Origin: Luscinia megarhynchos
Lineage: Eukaryota > Chordata > Aves > Passeriformes > Turdidae
Reading direction: 5' to 3'
Assembly (NCBI GenBank): GCA_034336665.1
Contig: JAPFBE010000002.1
Location: forward strand, 74,837,405-74,901,404
Length of the DNA: 64,000 nt
The translations under genes were made by a program, and so were the position numbers. The number at the start of each line of letters is the position of its first letter. The stretch's first letter is position 1. Shown piece by piece: positions 1 to 13,626 of the stretch. The notes beneath the pieces were generated by a model that saw only the letters and a program-made list of their open reading frames with translations, was not told the origin of the DNA and made no database searches.

Positions 1-3000
1 ATTGTTCTCCTTTCTAAAACTTTTAGACTGCTACCAGTTAAAACAGGTTACTTTTATATTCTTGATAGTATATTGTTACTTGAAGCAGAGATCAAATATT
101 TTAATTTTGTTGTCAGATAACAATCTTTCTTTGGAATTTTCCACATATGTAAAAGTTACTGGTGGTTTTTATAAACCAATGCCTTTGGAGTCCTCAGTGT
201 TCTATAGTCTACAAGAATATTGCTGTTTACTAAGCTCATACTTCAAATTATATTAGCCTGTTTTAACAAAACACAAAAACAGATTTCAGGAACTTTGCTT
301 AAAATCTTTTACGGCAGTTTGCCTTTGAAACTGCTACAAAATTGTAATGGCTTTCCATTTTGATTTGCTGGCAAGGAACAATTTGACTGCCCTTTCTTTG
401 AAAAACTTAAAGGCTGAACAGAAAATTATTTTGCTGACACACTAAATGCTTTTCGCAACTGAACTGATTTCCTTTGGTAATAAAAGTTGATTGGTATAAT
501 GAAAAAATGTTTTATGTAAGCACCACACTGCTGCACCAGTGCAGCCCTCCAGCCTTCTCTGAGACTCTCAGGCCACACTCGTTTGAATCAACAGGCTTAT
601 CCACATGGTACAAGCTCAGAACAGAAAATGTCAGCCTCAAATTATTTTTTTGATTTTATACCCAGATTAGAGAGCAGCATGTTAACATGCTCTCTGAAAT
701 GTATTTATGTGTATATATTTGCATAAAGAAATGCATATATTCACACACAGACATTTAAATATTATTTCTACATTTTAATTTATGTTCAGCAATCTAGTTT
801 GTGTTTGACTGAAAGCCTGTAGCTGCTTTCTCACTGTTAAGTGGCAGTGAATTGCAGTTTCTGAACAAGTTTTCTGAGAAGCAAAACTCACTGTCACACT
901 TCTCAGAGTAAGGCAGAAGAGGAGTTGCATAAACTATTGCTGTTTTCTTACTGAAACTCAAGGAATCACTGATGCTTTATATTGCCAGCTCCATAACATC
1001 TAATATAAACTTAAGCTAAAGATAGATGCCTTGATAACTGCCTGTTCACTAATTACTTCTACTGAAGCAGTTTAATATCACCATTCATTTTATTTAGATA
1101 CTCCTCTTTTTATTTTTCAGCCTTCTTTATCTTCTGTTACTGAAGCATTTAAATCTAAGAACTTGTACTCCAGTATGCTGTAATTGAGTTTAAATGTTAA
1201 TTTTCCCAATTTCCTGAAGTATATGGTTAAAAGGATTTAATATCTTAGAAATAATGATATTTCTTTTCACTGGAACAATAGGAAATTCTCATTGTGTTTC
1301 TGTTTCAAGTAACCCTCTTCATTTACATACCAACATCCCCCTCATTTTCTTTATCAACCTCATGAAGTTCCTCAGAGATCTTCAGAGGGTTCACTTTGCT
1401 TGATGCTGTAGAACAGGGCTATCTGATACTGCTGTCAGCTCCTTTTTTGCTTGAAATTTATCTTAGATAATTTGATTCTTTTTTTCTATTTTCCTAGTTT
1501 ATTATCAAAATAATTTTTACTGTGTTTAACACCTTAGAAACACTGAAATGGAAGAATTTCTGGAATAACCAAGTCTAGTTCCTTACTGCTTTTATAACTC
1601 TCTTAGCCATTTAATAAATCTGCTAAAATCAATATGTCTGTTGCTCAAGGAGTTTTGATTTATTCAGGATTCCATATTAAGCTTCCCTTATCCGTGTATA
1701 CTGTCTTTTGGAGTTGTTCCTGTTTACAGCTGGTTTCTACTTCACAGAAGAAGAGAAAAATATCTGCAGGAGCTTAAGAGGGCTTCTTAGTCCAATGAAT
1801 TTGTCACAAACCCCATAGATTTTACACAGAGGGCTCTGCCTTTCATAAACTTAATTACTCTCTCCACCTGTTGTGAGGGGCCAGATGGGCCACTGCTGTT
1901 ATTTCACCCATTCTAGGGGAGAGAGCACTTCCAAGAGTTTCTGTAGCTGCACAGTGAATTTGTTTGTTTTTCATGCTGCTCACACTCTGTAGAAGGCTCC
2001 TTTAAATAGGGCTGGCAGAAGTCCACGCTGCCCCTCACTGTGGGAGCAATTAACTCTATTATATAGATAACCAAGCTCATAGAAATGAGGTATGGGTACC
2101 ATTACATGCCCCTGCAACATTTGTTTAATTGCTAAAGCACTTGTTTATGCACTGCTTTGTTGGAAGAAAATGTATTAAACTATAAAACAATGATCTGTCA
2201 GGTATAAAGTCTGCAACCTTGAGGGGATCATTATGGGACTCAGATCTGAAGAATTTAAGAATTTTTGTCGTATATCAAATGTCTGAGACCTAAGCTTCAT
2301 CTCAGCTATAAGGTAGTTTTATGGACTGTCAGCATGAAGAGAATATTTACATATTTTTATCAGCTAGTAATTACTTTTTTATCATTTGTGTATTCTGTCT
2401 TCTTGTATTACACTATATCATATTGTTCATAAGAAACTGCAGTACTGTCATGTCAAGTGGCATTGCTATGTTACCTCAAAGCATCTGATTTACCTCCTTA
2501 CTGTTGTTTAGTAGAACAATGAAATTAATGAATTGTGTTCAAGCCAGTGGCAGCTTTGACGCTTTTTAGCTGGCAGATATATCAACAAAATTTTATGGTA
2601 GATATGAGTATGCAAATATGAGTAATGCAATGGAGGTTTAACAGTTCACTGCAGTACAAAAAAAAGGCAGAGCATATGTTATTCATTATCAAGCTAAAAC
2701 TAACTAAGAAAAATAAATGCCATACACAAGTAAAGATAAAAAACATTCAATACCTTGTAGCTTTCTCCCATATATTTCTTTGAGAGCTAGCCTTGATTAC
2801 CACATATCTGTTCCTGCACTCTTGGATACAGACAATGAAATCAACACTGGGTTTATACAGGAATTCAAATACTTGTGGCATGTTGTGACCCTTGCATTTC
2901 ACAATTCCTGGAGACAAGTAGGAGAACATTACAAGGTCCTTTCAAGGTAATGGCCATTCTTCATCATTTTGCAGAATGAATTTTCACAGTCTTTATGAAG

Positions 3001-5200
3001 TTTTAACTCAGGATTGAAAACTCTGTACCCTAGATAAGAGCTGTGTCTATCTCAAACCTTATTAATCTAAAAGTTTTTCATTCCTGGAAAAGCATACAAA
3101 ACTCGCATCATAAATTTTGTGTGCAATAATCTAGATATGCATTGATAGTGAGAAACCCTTCTTTGCATTGCATTTATGGATTTAAGCCCATAATTTTACT
3201 TGTTTCAAGGAAATTAATAAATCAGCTGCATTATAATTTTGATAAAGCTTTGTGAGTCAACAATAGTGCCCCTTTTATATGGCAATTCCATCTGCTTTAG
3301 CATAAGCTGATTTTTGAGACTGAAGGTTCTTAATCAGTAATCTCTTCTTCCTTTGCTTTTCTGTATTTAGATGCCAAAATTTAAGAAGTGGAAGAAATAG
3401 CATATTTTCTGTCCCTATGGGCTTTCTAGAGCAATCAACACTCTGTAAATTCAAGCTTCTGGAAAGTAAATGTAGGCTGAAGTAAAAGCAGCTGTGTCTG
3501 CTGTTCTGCTTGTTAGCTCAAGAATCTTAAAATATTGCATAACTTAGAAAGATGTCAAAGCAATTGTTTCTTCCTCCAAATTAATAGACAGTGATGCACA
3601 TTTGAATTAGGGATTTGCTTTCCAAGTGTGCTAGTAAAGCAATTCTAAATACCTGTAGTTATTGGTGCATTTTCATTTCCTTAGAATAATTTGAAAAATC
3701 CAGCCTTTTCCATGAAAAATGCTGAGAAACACACAAATGTCCTTATTGACCTCTCTTAGGTCTTTGACTGGACCTTGCTGAACTCATATTCATTAATGAG
3801 GGAAAAGAAACCTTGAAAATGCTAAAGTCTATTAAACTAGACGAGCATAAAAAGGTTGTGTGTAAATTGCAAAAGACTGAAACCTGCAAATAATGAGAAG
3901 CTAAAATCTCTAGCAGAGCAACATTTGCCTGTGGCAGATTCTGAAATAAAAAAAAACCAAATCTTTTTTTTATTGTTATAATCCATACTATCAGAAGATG
4001 GAATTATATAGTTTCCCATAACTTAAAAGAAAGTTTGTATATTGTCACTTGTATATTGACACTTAATGGAAAAGAAAATTAGCAAACTATTCAGGTAGAA
4101 TAATGAAAATAAATTATCCCACTGAAATGACTAATTTCCTGATTATGTAATGTTTTTTATTTTAAAAGAAACGTCTTCCTCTTCATCAAACATAATTTAG
4201 GAAATCTATTACTAGAAAATATTTCTAGGAAATTGTTTCCTAATTCACAGGTCCAAGTCTTTGGGGAAAAAGAACACCAAAAAAAATCACCAAAGAAAAA
4301 CCTAATAAAAAAGTGAACAGTCAGATGTCTGAGTGTGATGACAAAGAGGATAAATTTCAGCATAAATCTGTCTTGCATGCCTTCTGCATAATGTCTGGAT
4401 CATAGATGTAAGGAATTAATTATTTTTCTCAGGCCTTTTGCACTTCTATCTTCTGCTCTTATACCAAACAAGAAATTACTGTGGAATAAAAACTGATCTT
4501 AAAATATTTTCATTAAATTGTGTAATCTCATTCATGCAACAATTTAATCATATAAGTATATATTTTCTATATTTATTCATGTAAAGGAATACAAAAACTT
4601 GTCTACTCTCAGCATTGCTCTGCAGCACAGAGCAGAGACCAAAGCAGTAAGATAGTATTAACAAATGACTTAATTTCACAGAGTGAGTATAACTAAGGCC
4701 TTGGGCATTTTTGTTTATTTCCCATTTCTAGGATTAGCCAGGTAGAGCAGGAGGGCAGAAATGAATATCAAATCCAGTTCTTACATTTTTAATCTTCATT
4801 TTATTGATCCTAAAGAAACTCAGTGTATTTGGAGGATAAATTCTATTAAGCAGAAATTAATCAGGGGATTTATAAAGGTATTATTGGACAAATCTCACAT
4901 TTTCATTAATGGTTCATAGTCAGCATGGAGGTTACTGAAACAGGCACAAGCAATATGAATATTACTTCCAGAAGTGGAGGAACAAAAAAGGTCTTTGGTC
5001 TTAAAATATCATGATGTCATGGTATTTATTAGAGGAAGTATTTCACTTTATCTAAGACAGGTAAGAAATGTTATTTTTGAGTGTTTTCTCTCTTCAGAGA
5101 AGAGAAAGAGATGAGGAAGAAAATATATAGGGAAAATATATAAAGGAGATAGAAAACTCATATAGGGAAGAAAAAAAATCCCCCTGTTTCACTGATATTT
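1..5200. other. AT-rich non-coding DNA, presumed intron or 5' flank
   Basis: No coding, RNA or repeat feature is recognised here. The frames at 2-256, 2717-2950, 3837-4019 and 4157-4378 are short and of AT-rich composition. An acceptor-like sequence ending in tttttatttttcag sits at 1107-1120 with no convincing donor downstream. Confidence 0.7.
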
Positions 5201-5260
5201 AGGTCTTGGACAAGATGACCTCCAGAAGTCCCTTCCACATTCAACCATTGTCTGACTTCC
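5201..5260 (+). mobile_element. Short CR1 3' tail fragment
   Basis: Roughly 60 bases resemble the CR1 terminus: ttggacaagatgacctccag, aagtcccttccacattcaac, then cattgtctga. It is too short and diverged to place in a subfamily. Confidence 0.75.
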
Positions 5261-7604
5261 TGTTTAGAAGTGAGGGGAAGAAAATGAGATCCATAATTTT
5301 CTTTTAAATAGAAATTTTCCTTACAATATAGGGGTCTGATCAAGAAGTATTTCAGATTAAAGACATGGCACACATTTGACACAATAAAAGTATGTCTAAC
5401 TAGCATATTTTCTGAAATGAATCAATTAAATGGAAATATGAGTAGCCTAATAAAATGATGGACATTAATTTTTTTCAGAAACATCTGCTATTAGCTATTC
5501 TTGGCTATTGGAACAGACAAGCCATTGGTATAAATCAGTAAAGTAATTTTATTTGGCCCTTGCAATATAGGAGCAAAGTGAGACTTGATGTGCTTCAGAT
5601 TAGGTTACTTTTTGCATGTATTTAATGCCTTCCCTATCTCCTGATTGTGGTAAGTTATGGCACAGAAATGCTTATTTAAAAGTTTTAAAGATGACAACAG
5701 AATAAACCAAGTACATTGGGAGAGAGTAGAACTCATAAAGGTATATCCTGCTTAAATTGCCAGCTTTTGTCATATATAATAAAGGAGCAAGAAGTATGAA
5801 ATTAATCAAGATATCCTTGTGGGGATGAGAAATGCATATACACAGATTTTGCTTTTTCTCTGAGTCAGAGGAGAGTGCAAGCTGGTTATTGAGGGGACTT
5901 TATGCACATGTTTATAATGTTTAATAGACAGTATTATATGGAGAGGAAGCTAGCAGCTGTCCTTTTTTCCCCTCTATCCATAAATCTGACACGTCACTGA
6001 ATCCGACAAAGTGAAACTCTCTCGCTTTGAGTTTGTGCATAACACTGTTGCCAAACTTCATAAAGATATTTTATGGCCTGTTGAAGTGCTAAGATGCTAG
6101 ACTTCATGAAAAATGAAGTCTCTAAATGGATTGGAGCTATATCACTTGAGGAGTTTAAAAAATATCACTGAGAGTCCCAGCTATTAGTGACAACACTGTG
6201 GAGAAATCATACCCTGCTTATAACATAGATCTATCATAAAATACCCACACAAAGTGTCACTAATGATGAGTGATTTTCACCCAGACACCAAATTATGGTA
6301 TCTAGGTCCAGACTGGTTAAGTCATTTAAACTTACTTTGTATGACAGAAAAAGTAGTGACAAAGACTTCTTTCAATGCCTTGGTCTGTGTGAAATGCAGG
6401 GTGTGAGATATGGTTATCCATCAGGTAACCATACCAAATATCCACCACAAATTCACCCAAGCAGGAGCTGCTATAGTCCTATGCTTTCCACTGGTCTCAG
6501 ACTTCTCTTAGCTTTTCCTTTACAGATAGCAGCTTTGCAGCACCAAGAAATGAGGTGTTTCAGAAAGATGTGATCAAAAGCTCAAATCCCCAAAGGGTGA
6601 AATCTTGAATTATCTTCTGAATTTCCTTGAATGCCATCACATGAGTATCAGGACTTTCACGCAGGAAGGGATAAGAAAGCACATTTGGGAAGGCCATACT
6701 GTGATTCTCCCAGCCTATCTTACCTTAAGCACTGCAAAACCTCACTAGTAATATCCTTGTGGGTATTTCATGGTCTCATAAACCAAGTCCCATCAGTCCA
6801 TGTCATCCAGCACCGGTTTGCACCCCCTCCCTTCCCCAGATACATGTTTCCAATATGTAACCACTGCCAGAATTCCAACTTTGTAGGAAGTTCATATAGA
6901 GTTCACCTCTTCAGAAACCTGTAGACAACAAAGTGATAATCTATGTGAGTTGGGTTTTTTTTTTTTTTCACTCAAAGCATTTTTTGCTTCAAGTCCAGTG
7001 TGCATAAGAGTCAGAGTCTTCCCTTACTTTCCTGTAGGGAGATTTCTACTCTAGGAATGGCCAATTGCAAATTTATCATCCAGTTAAAATGTGTTTTTCC
7101 AGCCTTCTCTTCATTCTCTAAGCTAATTATTTCCATACAACTTTGTTTTAGATTTGCCAGTAACCTGTTAAATACTAACAAGGAGATGGCCAGACCTCCT
7201 TTATGAGGTCATATGTTGCTGTTTGTCCTGGTATTCAGATTTTAAGGTAGTAGCTGCCCCTGAGTCTGTCCAATAAAGGAAAAGTTTCTGGTGCCTTCTC
7301 ACAGAAGCCATCCTGGCATCCCACTCCCACCACCACAAACTCGGACCTAAACAAACTATTGATCCAAGAAATGACAACTAGAATAACAGAAAAGCATTTT
7401 CAGTGAAATAATTTTTTTCAAAAGTCCTAAAATAGCATTCCAGAAACACACCAATTTGATTTAGGATGATGGGTCATTTAAATTTAATGTTTAATGAAGC
7501 CATCAGGCTTTTAATTTCAACCGAGGTACTAAAACTGTGAAAGGCTTTAGAAACAGAGTTTCATTTCCATCCCAATTAGATGAGTAGCCCAGCCCAAGTA
7601 AAAT
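5261..7604. other. AT-rich non-coding DNA
   Basis: Nothing is recognised apart from the T14 run. The frames at 6295-6573 and 6631-6924 show no family resemblance, and the slightly less AT-rich composition at 6380-6900 explains their length. Confidence 0.65.
6955..6968. repeat. T14 homopolymer
   Basis: Fourteen T residues follow GGG and precede a CA-containing sequence. Confidence 0.95.
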
Positions 7605-7656
7605 GTTGACCTGATGATCTTGGAGGTCTTTTACACCTTTGATGATTCTATGATTT
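7605..7656 (+). mobile_element. Short CR1 3' tail fragment
   Basis: The sequence ttgacctgatgatcttggag followed by gtcttttacacctttgatga and ttctatgattt matches the last ~50 bases of CR1, including the tail octamer. Upstream (from about 7560) there is no convincing match. Confidence 0.75.
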
Positions 7657-9009
7657 GATATGTTTGATCAGATATGTTAACTTGATTCACCACCAAAGGT
7701 GAAGTTATGAGGCAGATTCTTTCAATGACCAAAGAGGAGCAAACAGTAGTGTTATTTTGCTCTTATTTGTGTTTTCTGTTTAACTTCCAAAGCTATTCCT
7801 TCCTTATTTCCTCTTTTGTTGCTGGTTACCTAGGTTTTGCACTGGAAATATCAATGTAGGACAGAATCTCTCAATAACTGTTTCCTTTACCTGAAGAAAA
7901 ATAAAATTGTTCTTCAGCTTCAAGTTTTTGAACAGGCTTGTATGGAACTACATGCAATTCTTTTGACTTATATTTTTCTTCTTGGGTTGCTTTTATTTGC
8001 TCTCCTCCTAGGATTTAAAACCTATTTTCTTCCTATGTATTAGGCCTTCCTTCAATTACACTGGATGTTTGTGTGAGAATTTTTTTCCATTCCACCCCCT
8101 GCCTTTTTAATTACTATTTTTACAGGATGTTTGCATTGAAATTCAACACTATTATTTGTCTGTTTTCTGTTAACTCATTCCTTAAACAGATTTCAGCTGC
8201 TACATGTTGAGTTTAAAAAAAGAAAGAGAAAAGGAGAGGAAGGAATGAAGGTGGGAAGGGGAGGGGAGGGAACTTTCATCCTTTCAGGCATTTGATGACT
8301 GCAGGATTAGGAATACACTTACCTAAAAATGAGGTTATATCCATAAAACTCTGATACAGCAGTTCACAACTTGCCTGGAAGTATCTAAAATTAACTAATG
8401 TTGGAAAGGTGATAACCAAACTGCATATACCATTAATTTAATCAACATCACTAATACCCTCTTCCATGACTCTGCTTCTTTTGCTTATGCCATTGTGCTT
8501 CACAGTTGTACAGGTCTTCATTTACATAAGTGTTTTAAGGATATTTAAGAAAACCACCTGCTTTAAATTTGTCTTCTGATTTCTCAAATTTGCCAAATGC
8601 TAGTAAGCACAAATGAAGCTTCTCTTGACATAAGTCTGAAATAGAGAAGAAAATCAAGCAACATTTACACTGACAGTAAATGGATATTTAATTATTTGTT
8701 ATAATGATGAGGCATACTGTGATATTCAGTCTTATGCTCATTATCCAGTGTAGAGAGTGATTTGTATTCATTAATATAATTGCTGGTTCATATTCCAATA
8801 TCTCCATGAGTTAGTAAAGTTAATGTACAAAGGAAACAATAAAAGACATATTTAGAGGGGTTAGGTGAGAAATAAAAACTACTTGAGGGAAGGTAGCATG
8901 AATTTTAAAATTTGTTTTAGCTGTTTGAGACAGCTGCTGCATTACATGTGCTAAATTAAAAGGACTTTTCATTTAGTAGAAATGGAGACAGTCATTGATG
9001 ATGATTATT
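7657..9009. other. AT-rich non-coding DNA around the purine tract
   Basis: Apart from the G-quadruplex-prone tract, nothing is recognised. The 68-codon frame at 7837-8043 ends in a hydrophobic stretch but has no recognisable homologue. Confidence 0.65.
8216..8271 (+). repeat. Purine tract ending in a potential G-quadruplex
   Basis: About 55 bases are almost pure A/G. At 8253-8270 four G-runs of 3-4 are separated by loops of 1-2 A (GGG, GGGG, GGGG, GGG), satisfying the usual G-quadruplex pattern on the plus strand. Confidence 0.85.
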
Positions 9010-9140
9010 ATCCTGGTTTCAGCTGGGATAGAGTTAATTTTCTTCTTACCAGCTGGTACAATGCTGTGTTTTGAATTTAGGAAGAGAATTATGTTGTTAA
9101 CACACTGATTAAGAAACTAGTTATCATAGGAGTAGCTTCA
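9010..9140 (+). mobile_element. Avian endogenous-retrovirus LTR-like fragment
   Basis: The stretch tcctggtttcagctgggata followed by gagttaattttcttcttacc and agctggtacaatgctgtgtt resembles the beginning of an LTR that is frequent in songbird genomes. This is recalled from pattern and has not been checked. The match fades after about 9100. No gag, pol or env sequence and no second LTR is visible, so at most this is a truncated solo-LTR piece. Confidence 0.5.
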
Positions 9141-9274
9141 AAAAATAAATAAATTAGAGATACTGGATCAGCAGCAAGTCTCAGTTTCCATTAGCTACCA
9201 GTGCAGAATCAGCACTACATAGGGATTGGGCCCCCATGTCAAGGACATCTTTTCTTATTCTGCCTCCAGCTTTT

Positions 9275-9335
9275 CTCTCATCCTTGTCCCCTCCAGTGCT
9301 GCTGCCTTCACCTCCCCCCACCCCACACACACCTC
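9275..9335. repeat. C/T-rich low-complexity tract
   Basis: A pyrimidine-rich stretch contains a CCCCCCACCCCACACACACC core. It accounts for the proline-, serine- and leucine-rich open frames at 9201-9484. Confidence 0.8.
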
Positions 9336-12300
9336 CTTACACTGGAGAGCAAGGCAAAGGCTTCAATGACCTTGATACATTTCCATTTCCTTTGCTTTGG
9401 AGCAGAGAACAGACCTTGTTAAGTTCATGTGTGCATATTAAGCCTATAACCATCTGCTGCGATTTTGAACAGTGTGGTGCTTGAGTTTAGCATTTGGAGA
9501 GGAGGTCTGAAGGTCAGCTGTAGTGTAGCATCTTAGGTTAACTTGAATAAGTGAAAAATAACCTCAATTAATGAGCAGCTAAGTTTTAAAGAGGGTTAGC
9601 ATGTATGATATTTAACATCAGGAATATAGCACCAGAGGATAATATGTTCATATCTCAGTTACAACAGGAATTGGAACATCCTCAATATTATTGGGATGCT
9701 GGACTAACTTCTTAACAAATAATTTTTTTCCTTCTCAAATCATAGTACTTAAAAAAAGAGTGGGCTTATACCTTAGCATGCATTTGCTCTGTTTTGAGCA
9801 GAAGTCCATTATTTAGTTGGTTTTTGGAACCTGACAGTTGTTTTCCTGCATGAGGAGATAGAAAACATGAAGTAGTAAGTACCCTTGATGGGCTGTGGGA
9901 GCAACAAACTCTCAAAAATATGATGTCTGTAATGTAAATTTTTGGTGTTTATGACTCATGTTTTAGAATTCTGGGAAATCATGCATTTAGGTAATTCTGT
10001 TGGTTTCAGTGTTGGTTTTCTTTGTTTAGTTGCTGATTGCCTAGATATTAATAATTTTTTTTGAAGTATCGACTCAGTGGCGCCACTGCATGTTTTTTCT
10101 ACAAGCCATAATTATGATAATGCAAATACATTATTTCTGAGAATGTTTCAGTTGCTTGGATTAAAAGGATATTGAGAATTAGAAAGTAACCTCCCTATGA
10201 AACTTCCTTGACTGGCCAGGGTTTGCTTTGTTCAGTTGGAATATTTAATGTATCTACTCAGTTTAGGTAAATTAAGGGAAAGTAAATCTATCTCCCATCA
10301 TGACCTGACAAACTCTTCTTTCAAAGTGCTCTATGCTCTTGTGAGCAGGTGATCAAAATCTGGGCCTGCAGTTCGAGGGACTGGGAGATGGGGAAAATTA
10401 TTGTAAGTCCAAACAAAAATTCTCAGCCCAGGGTTTCATCTCTTTCTGTTGCATATTCTGTGAAAGGAGGAAATACACATGCATGAACAAGGATCAGTGT
10501 ACAGCAGGTCATTATCCAAAACTGTTTTGGAGTTTTTAAAGTACAATAGGGAGACCAATACCACTGCAATAGTTTCTCAGACTTGAAAAAGTGTTCATTG
10601 GCATTATGTCAAGGAGTACAGAAAAGTGGAGAACTTGAGGAACAGCCTCACCTAGAACTTATAGGCAGTGTTTCTTTCATGAAAAGGAATCATTAGAAAT
10701 TAGAAATAACTTTTTCAAAGTGTTGTTAAAAGCTGATAAAGTTCACTGGAAAATATTTTATTGTAAATATTATTTTGTTATGCTTTTTTCTGGGAAGTAA
10801 GGGAAATGTCTGGGGAAGAGAGAATTGTTTGAAGTTTTACCCAAGCCCTTCTGATGCCCATTGAACTTGGACTTGGCTCCTGATTTCATAAATCAGGACA
10901 GTTACAGTTTGTTAATAACTTCAAGGTTTTGTTTTTATATGAGTTTGCCACTTAGCTGTTTGATGAGCATGATTCCACAGATATTTCTTGTTTTGCTTTT
11001 ATTTTACTTACATAGGGAACTGTGCAAATATGATTCAATGTGTAGTGTTTTATCAGGGATTTAGAAAACTTTGGATACTGTGAAATTAATGGGTTTCTAA
11101 GACTGCACTTATAGAAACTTGGTTCAATTCAGCCCAGTGAATTGTGTTACTAAATTGCTTCACATGCCTTGAAATCTATAAAAAAGAAAAAATACCTTAA
11201 ATTTCTGATTATGTAAAAAATGCACTTGAAATAAACTTTGATACAAAATTAGGAAATGCACCCAGAAATCCTATTCTATGTAATTTATGCCGTACTGAAA
11301 CATTCCTACAGCTGTTTTATACACTTCATAAATTATATTGCATATTTATAAAAAGTTTTGTTCTTCTAAAATTAAAACCCAAACATAAACCCATTGAAAC
11401 TTTTAAATACTTGACACTTCTGCACATTTTCAGTTCTTTTCAAACCCTAATTTAAGGAGACCACAGGCATTCATCTGTGTCATTTTATGTTTACAAATTC
11501 ATTTCATTTTCAGAGGGTCCTATTCTGGTCTTTATATAGTTTATATAATCATATTTCTGGCATGAAGAGGACACAAAATAACCAGAATATAATTTCTAGC
11601 ATTATAATTTGGAAAAAATATTGTTTAGTTTATTAATATTGACTGTTTTAATGTTTTTATAATGGGTTCTAACTGTCATAAGCTATAGCAAAAACTTCCT
11701 AATAATTAGTTTCAGCAGTTAAGATTTCAGTTCTTGCTTCATTATTGAACATTCTTTTCTGTCTCAGCTGAGGTTTTTGTTCTGTTCTCAAGGGAACAAA
11801 GCATTCAGACAATTGCTTTATTGTTTTTATTTATTTTAATATAGAGATTTAGGGCGTAATGCCAAAATAATGCTCTGTGGATCCTCATTAGAGTGCTTTA
11901 CTCTGCTTGTCCCTCCTACTCTCTAGTTAATTCCTAAAAAAATACATATGTGTAATTATTTTAAAAAATTTAAATTAAGAAATAAATATCAACGTATACA
12001 AGTAACAAATATTAGTCTGATATTCTATGCTTAATATTATTTAGTGGTTTATGTTATCTGGAGCTGAGAAAAGAGAAAATGGTGTCAGTCCATCTACTTA
12101 AAGGCATCAGGAATTGTGGTTGATATTAATCCCCTAATAATCACAACAGCTTTTATGCAATCCTCAGTGGTACATGGCTCGTGTGAGTAGCTGACAGTGT
12201 GTATCATGGCTGCACAAATTTCCTAGAAGAGTAAGCTACTGTATCAAACTACAAATGAGCTATTGCACTCTAAATTAATTACTAGCTGTGTAAACCAGTA

Positions 12301-12846
12301 CTTGTGTGGACTGAGGTTTGGAGACTGAATTTTTACAGTTCTGACAATTTGGTGTTTATTCTGCTGGGGTGGGGGAGCTGTCTTTATATAAAAAGGGGGC
12401 CAAAGGGAGTCAGCTGAAGTAATGCAATGAACTATTTTTATATTATTGTTATTATTTAATGGTAAATTTAACTCACTGAATTGCTTCTGAAAGATGGCAG
12501 TTATTTGAATTCCTCAAGTAACCTGGAGCAATGATCATTGTAAGAGTTAAAAAGGTAACAAACTTGAAATTTATCCTGTAATATTTACACTTTCCCACTT
12601 ACTTTGTGATTCTATAAGTGCTAAATGAGTGACACTTTACCCTTCTCAAAATGCCCATTTTGCATGTTACACACAAATATTTGCATATTGTGTGTAGTCT
12701 GAGTGGAGAAATCCATCTGAGTCTTCACTGATGCCTTAGACATGTGAGTTCAGGCTGACCCCTTTGTAAACAGGTTGACTTCTTCAAAGCTTGTGGTTTC
12801 TGCTCTGTTATGCTGACCTACATGCTTTTCTATTGCATTAATTCAA
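9336..12846. other. AT-rich non-coding DNA
   Basis: I see no gene or repeat. An inverted repeat (ACACACAA at 12669-12676, TTGTGTGT at 12688-12695) encloses an ATTTGCAT octamer. Confidence 0.65.
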
Positions 12847-12897
12847 TACTAGTACTATTACTAGTACTAGTAATAATAGTAATACTAATATTATTAT
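12847..12897. repeat. Imperfect (TAG/TAA)-rich trinucleotide repeat with palindrome
   Basis: A run of ACT, AGT, ATT and AAT triplets forms a short degenerate microsatellite. Within it, 12856-12875 is a perfect 20-base palindrome whose left half is TATTACTAGT. Confidence 0.85.
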
Positions 12898-13610
12898 CAA
12901 TAATTTCAGTAGTAATGAGAAGTCTTTAAAAATGTCCTTTTTGTTGGCATATGGTGTTTCTTAACTGCACTGTGTTCTAATTAGCTGACTCAGATCTTGA
13001 AAATATATATATACACTTTTGGTTCAATTATAAGCAATCTCTTGGAATTCAGATTGCTGAAGTTCATTACACAGCATTCCTTGCCATTCTGCTAGTGTTG
13101 CCTTGGAGGAAAACCTGTAAGAAACAGAGGTCCCATGAAGCCTGCATCAGAAATATAACTTGGTGGGTTTTCCTTTCAAAGTAACAGATAAACCTTCCCT
13201 GTCAGAAAGTTAGAAACAGCAACAGGTTGTAAATCCAATAGTGGGTAATGTTATCTGCTGATTTTAACATATGGCTGGAAATTTTAGATGAGGAAAAGTG
13301 AACCGTCTATGTTTCGTGTAAAATTATGAATAAAACAGATCAAGGAGTGAGAAAATCCCTGTAGGTCATCTCTAACAGGACTCAGACCTTGAATGTCCCC
13401 CACATTCGTGAATGATGTGTGTGCTTTATTGAATATAGGACGAGAAAAATCAATCCATGTGAGGGAAAACTGCACCTGTGCCTGATTTCAACACTCAAAA
13501 TACTACATATTTTCAAACTGTGAGACTTTCAACTGCTACTTTTTCCAAAGCTTCAACTTTCAAATATTTCATTCCAGCCATGATTCCTAAAAAAAAGTCA
13601 GATTTTCAGT

Positions 13611-13626
13611 AAAAAAAAAAAAAAAA
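13611..13626. repeat. A16 homopolymer
   Basis: Sixteen consecutive A residues, with no recognisable retroposed sequence on the left side that would make it a poly(A) tail. Confidence 0.95.

Noticed and set aside
2..256. 84-codon frame at the left edge
   Set aside because: Phe-, Leu- and Tyr-rich translation of AT-rich DNA with no homologue that I can name.
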